Shown piece after piece: positions 1 to 6,096 of a DNA stretch of 7,013 nt. This DNA is from CAZVIK01 sp964627045 (GTDB lineage Bacteria; Acidobacteriota; Terriglobia; Bryobacterales; Bryobacteraceae), in the NCBI GenBank assembly GCA_964627045.1, contig CAZVIK010000201.1, forward strand, positions 1 to 7,013, given 5' to 3'. The notes beneath the pieces are model-generated. The model searched no databases. It saw only the letters and a list, made by a program, of their open reading frames with translations, and was not told the DNA's origin. How positions within the stretch are numbered: the stretch's first letter is position 1; every line of letters starts with the position of its first letter. Both the position numbers and the translations under genes were made by a program.

Positions 1-183
1 GGTTCCGGAACCTCCTACGTCCCCAAATGGACCGAAGTTGTGGTGACGCTCGCCATCGTGGCCGCGGGTTTTGCCATCTTCTACCTGGCGGCGAAGTACT
101 TGCCGGTTTTCGAGGACCATGAGGCCGGCCGGGCCCACGAGGAAGCCGCCGTACGGGAGACCGTCGCGGCAAGGAGCGCGTAG
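1..183 (+). CDS. NrfD/HybB-like integral membrane subunit (C-terminal fragment)
   Basis: Only the last 60 residues and the TAG stop lie in the window; the gene begins upstream. The fragment starts GSGTSYVPKWTEVVVTLAIV. It has a Y-x-P-x-W-x-E element followed by one hydrophobic helix (about residues 11-36) ending in KYLPVFEDHE, then a short charged alanine-rich tail. This layout fits the last transmembrane helix of NrfD/HybB/PsrC-type proteins, the membrane subunits that exchange electrons between quinones and a periplasmic iron-sulfur/cytochrome module. The partner subunits would be expected upstream, outside the window. The stop codon directly abuts the GTG of the kinase gene, which links this complex to the two-component system. 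Family assignment is by remembered resemblance of a short fragment, so HybB versus NrfD versus alternative complex III-type subunits cannot be told apart. Confidence 0.7.
   Translation, partial: GSGTSYVPKWTEVVVTLAIVAAGFAIFYLAAKYLPVFEDHEAGRAHEEAAVRETVAARSA
171..176 (+). promoter_or_regulatory. Shine-Dalgarno site deciding the GTG start of the kinase
   Basis: AAGGAG lies inside the last codons of the NrfD-like gene, with 7 nt between it and the GTG at 184. The spacing is near ideal and supports the GTG start rather than the internal ATG at 247, which would remove much of the first membrane segment. Its position implies that the membrane subunit and the kinase are translated from one message. 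Confidence 0.7.
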
Positions 184-1838
184 GTGCCCTCCGGGAGCAG
201 CCGGAAAAGACTGCGTGCCAATCTCACCGTCAAGCTGGCGGCCGCCATGGTCTCCAGTTTCGCCGCGCTGGTGGCGTTGTTCAGTTACCTGAGCGTGCGG
301 GAGCACCGGCGGCACTCCGAAGAACTGGTGGTGGCCAGCGCCGACCGGATCACCGATCTGATCCAGCGCAGCACCAGTTACCAGATGCTGCACAACGACC
401 GTGACGCCCTCTACCACATGATCCGCGCGCAGGGGAGCGAACAAGGGTTGCGGCGTATCCGCATTTTCAACGAAGAGGGACGTATCAGCTATTCGACCGA
501 TGTAGCCGAGATCGGGCGTGTGGTGGATAAACAAGCTGAAGCGTGTTACGCCTGCCATGCGCAATCCGCTCCCTTGACCCGCCTGGCCCGCCCGGACCGC
601 GCGCGAGTTTTCGTGGAGCCCGACGGGCAGCGAGTCTTGGGGATGATCCGGCCCATCGAAAACGAGCCGAGCTGTTCGGCCGCCGCGTGCCACGCGCATC
701 CGCCGGAGCGGCGCATCCTGGGCGTCATCGACGCCAACATGTCGCTGTCCAGCGTCGACGGGCAACTGGCCGATTACCGCAACCACCTGCTGTGGCTCAC
801 CGCGCTGGCGGTGCTCCTGGCCTCCCTGGTCAGCGTCGGCTTCATCCTCCTGGTCGTGCACCGCCCGGTGAGCGAGCTGATGACGGGTATCCGCAAGGTG
901 GCGGCGGGCGACCTGGAACAGCGGCTTCCGGTGCACTCCGGCGACGAACTCGGCGAACTGGCGGCGTCGTTCAACAAGATGACCGCGGATCTAGCCCGCG
1001 CCAACGCCGAGGTGGTCGCATGGACGCGCACGCTGGAAGACCGCGTGGAGACCAAGACGCAGGAACTGGAACAGGCCTACGCGGGCTTGATTGCCAGCGG
1101 GAAACTGGCCTCGCTCGGCAAGCTTGCGGCTACGGTNNNNNNNNNNTGAACAACCCGCTCTTCGGCATCCTCACCTACTCGCGGCTGGCGCAAAAAGAGC
1201 TGGCGCGAAGCGGAGCCGCCGGCGGGCAGAGCGGGCAGGTGGCCGAGCAGCTCCGGATCATCGAACGGGAGAGCCGCCGTTGCGGAGAGATCGTCAAGAA
1301 CCTGCTGGCGTTTGCCAAACAACAGCCGCCCCAGCGCCAGCCCCAGGACCTGAATACGCTGGTGCGGCGTACCATGACGCTGGTGCGGCACCAGATGGAG
1401 ATTCAGGCGGTGGAAACCAGCGAACGGCTGGCCGACGACCTGCCCGCCTGTGCCGCCGACGCGGACCAGATACAACAGGTGCTGCTGGTGCTGCTGATGA
1501 ATGCGGCCGAAGCGATGCCCCGGGGCGGGCTACTGCGGGTGTCCACCGAGTCGGACCCCGAGAACAACCGGGTGCTGGTGCGGGTTAAGGACAACGGCTC
1601 CGGCATCCCCTCCGATGTCCTCCCGCACATATTCGAGCCGTTTTTTACCACCAAGGAAGACCAACACCGCACCGGGCTGGGGCTGGCCGTGGCCCGCAAT
1701 ATCGTCGAGCAACACGGCGGCAGCCTGACGGCCGTGTCCACGCGGGAGACAGGTACGCAATTCACTCTGTCTTTGCCCATCGACACGCCGCCCATACCCG
1801 ACGCAGCACACACGGAGAACCTGCATGAGCGCGCCTGA
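184..1838 (+). CDS. Membrane sensor histidine kinase with two c-type heme motifs, HAMP domain
   Basis: Translation runs from GTG 184 to TGA 1836-1838; about 551 residues if the N run is 11 rather than 10 bases. Order: TM1 (about 16-37); periplasmic sensor domain (about 40-200) with CYACH at 121-125 (CxxCH) and CSAAACH at 164-170 (Cx4CH), both c-type heme attachment forms; TM2 (about 203-226); HAMP (about 226-275); short coiled coil; HisKA; HATPase_c. ASLGKLAAT runs into the N run and NNPLFGILTYSRL emerges, so the phosphoacceptor H-box (usually V-A-H-E-x-N-N-P) is masked. The ATP-binding boxes are clear: N box with Asn at 1500-1502, DNGSG at 1590-1604, FEPFFTTKE, and TGLGL from 1671. It probably autophosphorylates in response to heme redox state or a ligand and passes phosphate to the overlapping sigma-54 regulator. 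That signal is inference. The frame changes across the N run; I treat this as a gap-length artefact, not a pseudogene. Confidence 0.9.
544..693 (+). other. Two heme c attachment motifs in the kinase sensor domain
   Basis: Codons for C-Y-A-C-H lie at 544-558 and for C-S-A-A-A-C-H at 673-693. The first is the canonical CxxCH and the second the rarer Cx4CH spacing. Both fall between the two membrane segments, on the predicted periplasmic side where cytochrome c maturation occurs, so covalent heme at both is chemically plausible. Actual heme loading is inferred. Confidence 0.75.
1137..1146. other. Assembly gap (10 N) over the kinase H-box
   Basis: Ten N between GTn (Val) and TGAACAACCCG. If the missing residues are the usual V-A-H-E-(L/M)-N-N-P, 11 bases are needed: one to finish Val, nine for A-H-E and one for the codon ending TG. 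The placeholder is therefore one base short and shifts the frame. The missing stretch includes the presumed phosphorylated histidine. Confidence 0.85.
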
Positions 1839-3216
1839 TACTTTTGGGTCACAGAGGAAGGGCCGGATCTTGATTGTGGACGACGAGACCGTCGTGCGGG
1901 ACTCGCTGGCGGGCTGGTTTGACAGCGAGGGCTTCGAAACGGGAATCGCGCCCGGGGGGCGCGAGGCGCTGGCCGCCGTCCAGAAGAAGCAATACGATCT
2001 GGCCCTTCTCGACATCAAGATGCCCGGCATGGACGGGATGGAGCTTCAAAAGAAGCTGCGCGAAGCCGATCCCGAGTTGACCGTTGTCATCATGACCGGC
2101 TACGCCTCGGTGGAAACGGCCGTGCAAGCGCTGAAGACGGGCGCCTACGACTACATCACCAAGCCGATCGATCCGGACGAACTGGTGCACCTGGTTTCCA
2201 ACGCGCTGGGGCACAAACGATNNNNNNNNNNGAGCTCGAACAACTGCGGGAGAATCTGAACGAGGTCTATCCGGACACCAAACTCATCGGCAACAGCCCG
2301 GCCATGAAAAAGGTCCTGGAGCTGGTCGAGATGGTGGCGGCCACCGATACGACGGTCCTGATCTTCGGGGAAAGCGGAACCGGCAAGGAACTGGTGGCGC
2401 GCGCCATCCACGCGGCCAGCCCGCGCCGCCGCATGCCCATGGTGACCATCCACTGCGGGGCATTGACCGAGACGCTGCTGGAGAGCGAGTTGTTCGGGCA
2501 CGAGCGCGGCGCCTTCACCGGCGCGCAGTTCCGGAAGAAGGGCAAGTTCGAAGTCGCCGACGGCGGCACCGTGTTCCTGGACGAAATCAGCGACATCAGC
2601 CTGAAGACGCAGACCGACCTNNNNNNNNNNCCTGTATTACGATAACCGCCAGGTGGGCGGTGTGCAAGAAAAAGAGATCGTGCGCGTCGGCGGCACCCAG
2701 CAGATCCGCGTGGATTTCCGCTGCGTCGCGGCCACCAATAAACGGCTTGAGGACCTGGTGAAGGCGGGCACCTTCCGGCCGGATCTCTACTACCGTTTGA
2801 AGGTCTTTGCCATCGACCTGCCTCCTCTACGTGAGAGGCGCGAGGACGTTCCCCTGCTGGCCGACCACTTTTTGCGGAAGTTCGCTACGGCCATGAACAA
2901 ACCGGCCCCGAAGTTGTCGCCGCAGGCGGTAGACCTCCTTCTGGCTTACGACTGGCCGGGCAACGTGCGTGAACTGGAAAACGCCGTCGAGCGGGCCATG
3001 GTGATCGGCCGCGGCGGCGAGATTCAGCCGGCCGACTTCCCGTTCCAGTTGCAGGAGCAGGCCCCGGCCGGCGGAAACACGCTGGAAGACGTGGAACGTG
3101 CGCACATCGAGCGCGTGTTGCGGGATACCGAAGGCAACCTGTCCCGTGCCGCGCGCCTTCTGGACATCGACCGCACGACGCTGTACAACAAGCTTCGCCG
3201 CTACGGCCTCAAGTGA
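1825..3216 (+). CDS. NtrC-family response regulator, sigma-54-dependent activator
   Basis: ATG 1825 is preceded by GGAG at 1814-1817 (7-nt spacing) and overlaps the kinase end by 14 bp. The receiver (1-130) has the acidic pair D19-D20, phosphoacceptor D63 in LLDIKMPGMD, T91 and K113, all intact. After a gap the AAA+ domain follows: GNSPAM, Walker A GESGTGKE (2367-2390), sigma-54 contact loop GAFTGA (2508-2525), Walker B VFLDEI, and FRPDLYYRL with the arginine-finger region. The end is a Fis-like helix-turn-helix (NLSRAARLLDIDRTTLYNKL, about 3135-3194). These are the parts needed for phosphorylation-controlled open-complex formation with RpoN. The kinase encoded just upstream is the obvious partner. 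Two N runs (2222-2231, 2621-2630) each change the frame, but their effects cancel over the gene. The few residues after the second run look abnormal. Target promoters are not visible in this window. Confidence 0.92.
2222..2231. other. Assembly gap (10 N) in the receiver-AAA+ linker
   Basis: The frame before the gap ends ALGHKR plus one T; the frame after it restarts as ELEQLRENLNEV. T plus 10 N is 11 bases, not a multiple of three, so the real missing length is probably 8 or 11. Nothing catalytic is expected here, because this is the linker between the receiver and the AAA+ domain. Confidence 0.85.
2621..2630. other. Assembly gap (10 N) after Walker B of the regulator
   Basis: The left side reads ISLKTQTDL; the right side resumes recognisable AAA+ sequence at VQEKEIVRVGG (2662 onward). 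Relatives usually read TDLLRVLQEKE here with no extra residues. The frame shifts by one across the gap, so 10 N is a placeholder. The right flank (2631-2661) is not family-like; see findings. Confidence 0.85.
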
Positions 3217-3767
3217 CCCCCGCCGAGCCCAGGATCCGCTCGATACGCGTGCAGCCGGTCGGCGAGGGCGTGGCGGTGGAGACTCTCGACGGACTGGCCG
3301 CGGACCTGGCGCTGTTGTTAGGGGCGTCTTGTCACGTGGCGCCCGCGCCGATGGACGCTGCCTTCGCGCTTGACCCCGAACGGCTTCAGCTTCATGCGAC
3401 CTCAGTGCTGAAATCGCTGGCGGAGATGGCGCCGGGCGGCGAGGGGGAGCGGATTCTGGGAGTCGCGGAGCGGGACCTGTTCGTACCCGTTCTGACGTTC
3501 GTGTTCGGAGAGGCGCAACTGGGAGGCTGCGCGGGCTTGATCTCGCTGCACAGGCTGAGGGAGGAGTTCTACGGGCTGCCGCCGGACGCTGCGCTTTTCC
3601 GCCAGCGTGTGGCCAAGGAGGGCATGCACGAATTGGGACACACGCTCGGCCTGCGGCACTGCTCGAACTGGTGGTGCGTGATGGCGTCGGCGCACGCGGT
3701 CGAGAAGCTGGACCTGAAATCCCGGGAGTTTTGCGCGGCTTGCGAGAGGGCGGTGAGGCAAGGGTGA
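3213..3767 (+). CDS. amzA: Archaemetzincin-type zinc metalloprotease (peptidase family M54)
   Basis: A 184-residue protein starting at GTG 3213, which overlaps the regulator's TGA as GTGA. There is no good Shine-Dalgarno site, so translational coupling is likely. The signature is complete: HELGHTLGLRH at residues 139-149 (H139, H143 and H149 as catalytic zinc ligands, E140 as general base), immediately followed by C150-x4-C155-x-M157, then C174-x2-C177 sixteen residues later. This matches the HExxHxxGxxHCx4CxM...Cx2C pattern that defines archaemetzincins; the four cysteines would bind a second, structural zinc. M157 corresponds to the Met-turn of metzincins. Length is usual for the family. 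No signal peptide or membrane segment is seen, so it is probably cytoplasmic. Archaemetzincins are common in archaea and vertebrates and patchy in bacteria; their substrates are poorly known. Coupling to a sigma-54 regulator suggests, but does not prove, a shared physiological signal. Confidence 0.9.
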   Translation: MTPAEPRIRSIRVQPVGEGVAVETLDGLAADLALLLGASCHVAPAPMDAAFALDPERLQLHATSVLKSLAEMAPGGEGERILGVAERDLFVPVLTFVFGEAQLGGCAGLISLHRLREEFYGLPPDAALFRQRVAKEGMHELGHTLGLRHCSNWWCVMASAHAVEKLDLKSREFCAACERAVRQG

Positions 3768-3852
3768 CGGCGGGCGCGCCGTGTTCAGCCCTCCCTTGGC
3801 AGGCGATCCCCTCGCTCTCGCCGCCCCGACGTACCCGCTGATCTCCCGCCAA

Positions 3853-3869
3853 GCTCAAATGACTTGAGC
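3853..3869. repeat. 17-bp inverted repeat GCTCAA-N5-TTGAGC
   Basis: GCTCAA (3853-3858) and TTGAGC (3864-3869) are perfect reverse complements around ATGAC. The symmetric 6-5-6 layout is compatible with a dimeric regulator's operator or a small hairpin. Nothing nearby shows which gene it would control, and a chance dyad of this size cannot be ruled out. Confidence 0.35.
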
Positions 3870-4034
3870 GACCATGTACCGTCGTTGGGCCTGCCGGAGC
3901 GGGATGGACATCCGCGTCCCGCCAAGCGCAGACAAGCCCGTGGCTCGTTCTCAGAGCCTCAGCCGCCCCTGGTTCGGGCGGCCGACGAGTTGATTGCTGA
4001 CCACCCCGACCTGTTGGCGCGTCTCGCCGGGTGA
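3864..4034 (+). CDS. Possible 56-residue ORF or gene remnant (doubtful)
   Basis: A TTG-initiated frame encodes a Pro/Arg-rich stretch and then VRAADELIADHPDLLARLAG, ending at TGA 4032-4034. The C-terminal half looks like an ordinary amphipathic protein helix rather than random GC-rich translation. It is in the same frame as archaemetzincin, and no stop occurs between 3768 and 4032, so it could also be a decayed extension. No Shine-Dalgarno site precedes the TTG, and the start lies inside the 17-bp dyad. I do not recognise it. Long open frames arise easily in GC-rich DNA. Confidence 0.2.
   Translation: MSDHVPSLGLPERDGHPRPAKRRQARGSFSEPQPPLVRAADELIADHPDLLARLAG
3962..3982 (+). terminator. GC-rich hairpin, possible terminator element
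   Basis: GCCGCCC (3962-3968) pairs perfectly with GGGCGGC (3976-3982) across a 7-nt loop. It lies downstream of the archaemetzincin gene and upstream of the convergent OsmC end, where a bidirectional terminator would be useful. There is no T tract after it on either strand, so intrinsic termination is only a possibility. Confidence 0.3.
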
Positions 4035-4067
4035 CGCGGCGTCTGCCTGATCCGCCAGCCGCCCCGC

Positions 4068-4508
4068 CTACTCAAACCCCTTCACCTGAACGCTGACGTC
4101 CAGGCCGTCGCGGACGCTCTGGGTGACGATACAGAAGTCCTCGAAGATCTCCCGGCATCGGCGGGCCTTTTCAACCTCGCCCTCCGGCAGATGTGGATCG
4201 ATCACGACCTCCACCTTGCCGATCCGCAGCCGTTTGTCTTCGTTACGGACCATCTGTACCTTGACCTGGGCTTCGATAGAGCCCGTCTCGACCCGGGCCC
4301 TCTTGGTGCAGAACAGGAAGCTGGCGGCCAGGCAGTTGACCACCGCCGTCGCCAGCAGCCGCGAGGGGTTGGGGCCCGCATCGCGCCCCAGCGGCGGCGG
4401 TTCGTCGACGATCAGGTCCGCCAGTTCCGGCTTGCCGAAATTGACGCGGAACTCGTAGTCCCGGATCTGCTCCAGGCGGACGGTGAACTCGCTGACCGGT
4501 TCGCTCAT
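4068..4508 (-). CDS. OsmC/Ohr-family protein (thiol peroxidase fold)
   Basis: A 146-residue protein. GPNPSRLLATAVVNCL (residues 45-60) and FEDFCIVTQSV (122-132) are the two conserved OsmC-family segments. C59 at the start of the central helix and C125 form the expected reactive cysteine pair, so thiol-dependent reduction of organic hydroperoxides is likely; C67 and C118 are additional. The family includes many members of unproven substrate, so OsmC, Ohr and YhfA-like subgroups are not separated here. The ATG at 4508 lies 7 bp after the stop of the TIM-barrel gene, with only a weak GAAG upstream, suggesting co-transcription and coupled translation. There is no signal peptide, so it is cytoplasmic. 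A role protecting against peroxide generated by respiration would fit the neighbourhood but is inference. Confidence 0.87.
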   Translation of the reverse strand: MSEPVSEFTVRLEQIRDYEFRVNFGKPELADLIVDEPPPLGRDAGPNPSRLLATAVVNCLAASFLFCTKRARVETGSIEAQVKVQMVRNEDKRLRIGKVEVVIDPHLPEGEVEKARRCREIFEDFCIVTQSVRDGLDVSVQVKGFE

Positions 4509-4515
4509 GACGGCT

Positions 4516-5475
4516 TCAGGCCCAGTAGGCGACGCCAGGCTTCTCCTGGATTACGATGCCGTTCAAGAAGTGGATGGCCTTGGTCAGGCCTTCTTCGGCC
4601 GACATCAGGCTGTCCTCGTGCTCGATGGAGAGCACGTAGTCGTAGCCGTACATGCGCAGGGTGGAGACGAACTCCTTCCACCATTCCTCACCGTGGCCGT
4701 AGCCGCAGGTGCGGAAGATCCAACTGCGCTTGCGCTCGTCGGTGTAGCTTTTGGTGTCGAGGACGCCGGTCATCGGCAGGTTGCGGTCGTAAATCTGCGT
4801 GTCCTTGGCGTGGACATGGAAGATGCAGTCGCCCAGGATACGGATGGCGGCGATCGGGTCGATGCCCTGCCAAAACATGTGGCTGGGATCGTAGTTGCAG
4901 CCCAGGTTCTTGCCGGCGATGGCCCGCAGCTTGAGCATCGTCTCCGGGTTGTAGACGACGAAGCCGGGGTGCATTTCAAGGGCCAGTTTCACTCCGTGGT
5001 CGGCGGCGAACTTGGTGCGCTTGATCCAATAGGGGGCGACCTTCTTCTCCCACTGCCAGGCAAGGATCTCCTGGAAGTGCGGGGGCCAGGCGCAGGTGAC
5101 CCAGTTGGGGTACTTGGATTTCTCGCTCTCGCCGGGGCAGCCGGAAAAGTCCACCACCACGGGCACGCCCAGCTTCTCGGCGAGCAGGATGGTCTTGCGG
5201 CTCACTTCCTGGTTGGCTTTGGCGATGGCGGGGTTCGGGTGGAGCGGCTCGCCGTGGCAACTCAAGGCGCTGATGCTGATGCCGTTGTCCGCGAGTTTCT
5301 GCTTGAAGTCTTTGAGGGCGGCCTTGTCGGACAGCATATCGAGCTTGCAGTGCGGGCCGCCGGGATAGTTGCCTGTGCCCAGTTCCACCGTGCTCACGCC
5401 GAGCTTTTTGAGTTTTTCGATGACCTGATCGAACGGAAGACCTGCCAGCAGCGCTGTGAATACACCGACCTTCAT
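4516..5475 (-). CDS. Sugar phosphate isomerase/epimerase-like TIM-barrel protein (AP endonuclease 2 / IolE superfamily)
   Basis: A 319-residue protein starting MKVGVFTALL, with a good Shine-Dalgarno (AAGGGAGAG, minus strand, 5489-5481) ending 5 nt from the ATG. Superfamily features: the opening strand and VIEKLKKLGVSTVELGTG; ALSCHGEPLHP near residue 75; E167 in LALEMHP; D196-x2-H199 in NYDPSHMFW; H222 in FHVHAKD; E285 in SIEHED. E167, D196, H222 and E285 are the likely divalent-metal ligands of the xylose-isomerase-like barrel. Length is normal. The usual reaction is isomerisation or epimerisation of a sugar, inositol derivative or hydroxyacid; the substrate cannot be read from sequence. No secretion signal is visible. 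It appears to be the first gene of a two-gene unit with the OsmC-like gene. A role in DNA repair (true endonuclease IV) is unlikely, because the wider set of conserved metal-binding residues of that enzyme is not evident. Confidence 0.87.
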   Translation of the reverse strand: MKVGVFTALLAGLPFDQVIEKLKKLGVSTVELGTGNYPGGPHCKLDMLSDKAALKDFKQKLADNGISISALSCHGEPLHPNPAIAKANQEVSRKTILLAEKLGVPVVVDFSGCPGESEKSKYPNWVTCAWPPHFQEILAWQWEKKVAPYWIKRTKFAADHGVKLALEMHPGFVVYNPETMLKLRAIAGKNLGCNYDPSHMFWQGIDPIAAIRILGDCIFHVHAKDTQIYDRNLPMTGVLDTKSYTDERKRSWIFRTCGYGHGEEWWKEFVSTLRMYGYDYVLSIEHEDSLMSAEEGLTKAIHFLNGIVIQEKPGVAYWA

Positions 5476-5577
5476 GACGTCTCTCCCTTGGGGTGCGATA
5501 TTGGCATCACAAGCGACAAGAATAACACTCTCTCACCGGCCCGAGGGCGGCGAGGTGGGTTCACGACAGGCGCGGGA
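5476..5577 (-). promoter_or_regulatory. Leader region of the TIM-barrel gene with an AT-richer patch
   Basis: About 100 bp separate the receiver stop from the TIM-barrel start. Within it, 5500-5533 is markedly AT-richer than its surroundings; the minus strand reads GTGTTATTCTTGTCGC and, nearer the gene, CCAATATCGC. This is where a promoter would be expected, but no pair of -35/-10 hexamers with good spacing stands out, so no precise site is called. Confidence 0.3.
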
Positions 5578-5958
5578 TTACAGGACGCCGGCGTGGCGCT
5601 TCAGGATCAGGGGAAGGTTCTGCGAGAAGGCCGAGCGGGCCATCACCATGTTGCAGCCCAGGTCGTGGGCCTTCTGTTTCAACTCGCCGTCGACGTGCGA
5701 GACATAGGCGAGCAAGCTGGTGGCCTTCAGTTCGGGATTGTCCTTGATCTTGCCGATCAGCCTCAACGGCTGAACGCCCGAGGTGTTCAGGTCCATGATG
5801 ATCAGCGCGGGCTTGGCGGCGGCCTTCTCGAGGAGTTCCTTATCGGTCTTGGCGAACTCCGCCACCAGGCCGGCGCGCTTGGCGGCATCGGCGATCTTGA
5901 CGTTGAACAGCAGGTCGCCCACCAACGCCAGGACCTTTTTCGGTTCACGCTTGTGCAT
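5578..5958 (-). CDS. Stand-alone receiver-domain protein, partly degenerate
   Basis: A 126-residue protein made of a single CheY-like domain. D15 occupies the acidic pocket (only one of the usual two acids is clear), D56 in LIIMDLNTSG is the likely phosphoacceptor, and S87 in LLAYVSHVD matches the switch Ser/Thr. The position of the conserved lysine reads MVMARSAF, giving arginine (R108) instead. There is no output domain. It could be a phosphate sink, a protein-protein adaptor or a pseudo-receiver. The ATG at 5958 has no convincing Shine-Dalgarno, but an in-frame stop lies 9-11 nt upstream, so no longer ATG form is possible. It is divergent from a PilZ gene and could belong with c-di-GMP or motility signalling, or with the kinase encoded earlier in the window. 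Partner unknown. Confidence 0.8.
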   Translation of the reverse strand: MHKREPKKVLALVGDLLFNVKIADAAKRAGLVAEFAKTDKELLEKAAAKPALIIMDLNTSGVQPLRLIGKIKDNPELKATSLLAYVSHVDGELKQKAHDLGCNMVMARSAFSQNLPLILKRHAGVL

Positions 5959-6023
5959 AGAAAGCGATCAACTGCCCTCAGTGTTTGTTTCGGAAAGCCG
6001 ACTCCGGTCGTCCCAGAGTGCAT

Positions 6024-6053
6024 GGCCGGTAGGAAACCACTATCTTACAGGCC
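6024..6053. repeat. Imperfect inverted repeat between receiver and PilZ genes
   Basis: Read as plus-strand RNA, GGCC (6024-6027) pairs with GGCC (6050-6053) and, past one G-A mismatch, GUAGG (6029-6033) pairs with CUUAC (6044-6048) including one G-U, around a 10-nt loop. A competing long-range pairing is CTCCGG (6002-6007) with CCGGAG (6052-6057). Either could form part of a folded leader. Confidence 0.35.
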
Positions 6054-6071
6054 GGAGACGCCCGGGTGCAA
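6042..6071 (-). promoter_or_regulatory. Weak promoter-like sequence facing the receiver gene
   Basis: On the minus strand TTGCAC (6071-6066) and TAAGAT (6047-6042) are separated by 18 nt, a permissive sigma-70-like layout with only partial hexamer matches. Transcription would begin near 6035, giving a leader of roughly 75 nt before the receiver ATG. The -35 element overlaps the 7-bp hairpin at 6061-6077. Confidence 0.25.
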
Positions 6072-6077
6072 CCCGGG
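6061..6077. repeat. Perfect 7-bp GC hairpin with a 3-nt loop
   Basis: CCCGGGT (6061-6067) and ACCCGGG (6071-6077) are exact reverse complements around GCA. It is stable on either strand. There is no T tract on either side, so it is not a classical terminator. Confidence 0.5.
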
Positions 6078-6096
6078 GGAACCCACCAGAGGAGGC

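Larger units (their letters stand above)
3768..4067. other. Convergent intergenic spacer, no clear gene
   Basis: This 300-bp stretch lies between the archaemetzincin stop and the OsmC stop on the other strand. It contains a 17-bp dyad (3853-3869), a GC-rich hairpin (3962-3982) and a weak 56-codon open frame (3864-4034). I see no tRNA, repeat array, mobile-element end or classical terminator with a T tract. Confidence 0.6.

Noticed and set aside
1137..1838. Kinase as a frameshifted pseudogene
   Set aside because: The only break is at the 10-N run. Sequence on both sides is intact family sequence, and adding one base to the gap restores the frame to 551 residues.
2827..3858. A 343-codon open frame on the - strand
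   Set aside because: Antisense to the end of the NtrC-type regulator and to archaemetzincin, both strongly supported. Its product is low-complexity Arg/Pro/Ala-rich.
3845..3927. Direct repeat CCCGCCAAGC at 3845-3854 and 3918-3927
   Set aside because: Only two copies of 10 nt in GC-rich DNA, with no symmetry or further copies; chance is sufficient.
6090..6095. AGGAGG as a ribosome binding site
   Set aside because: No start codon lies at a usable distance downstream on the + strand. The hexamer lies just before the 12-bp stem and is probably coincidental.
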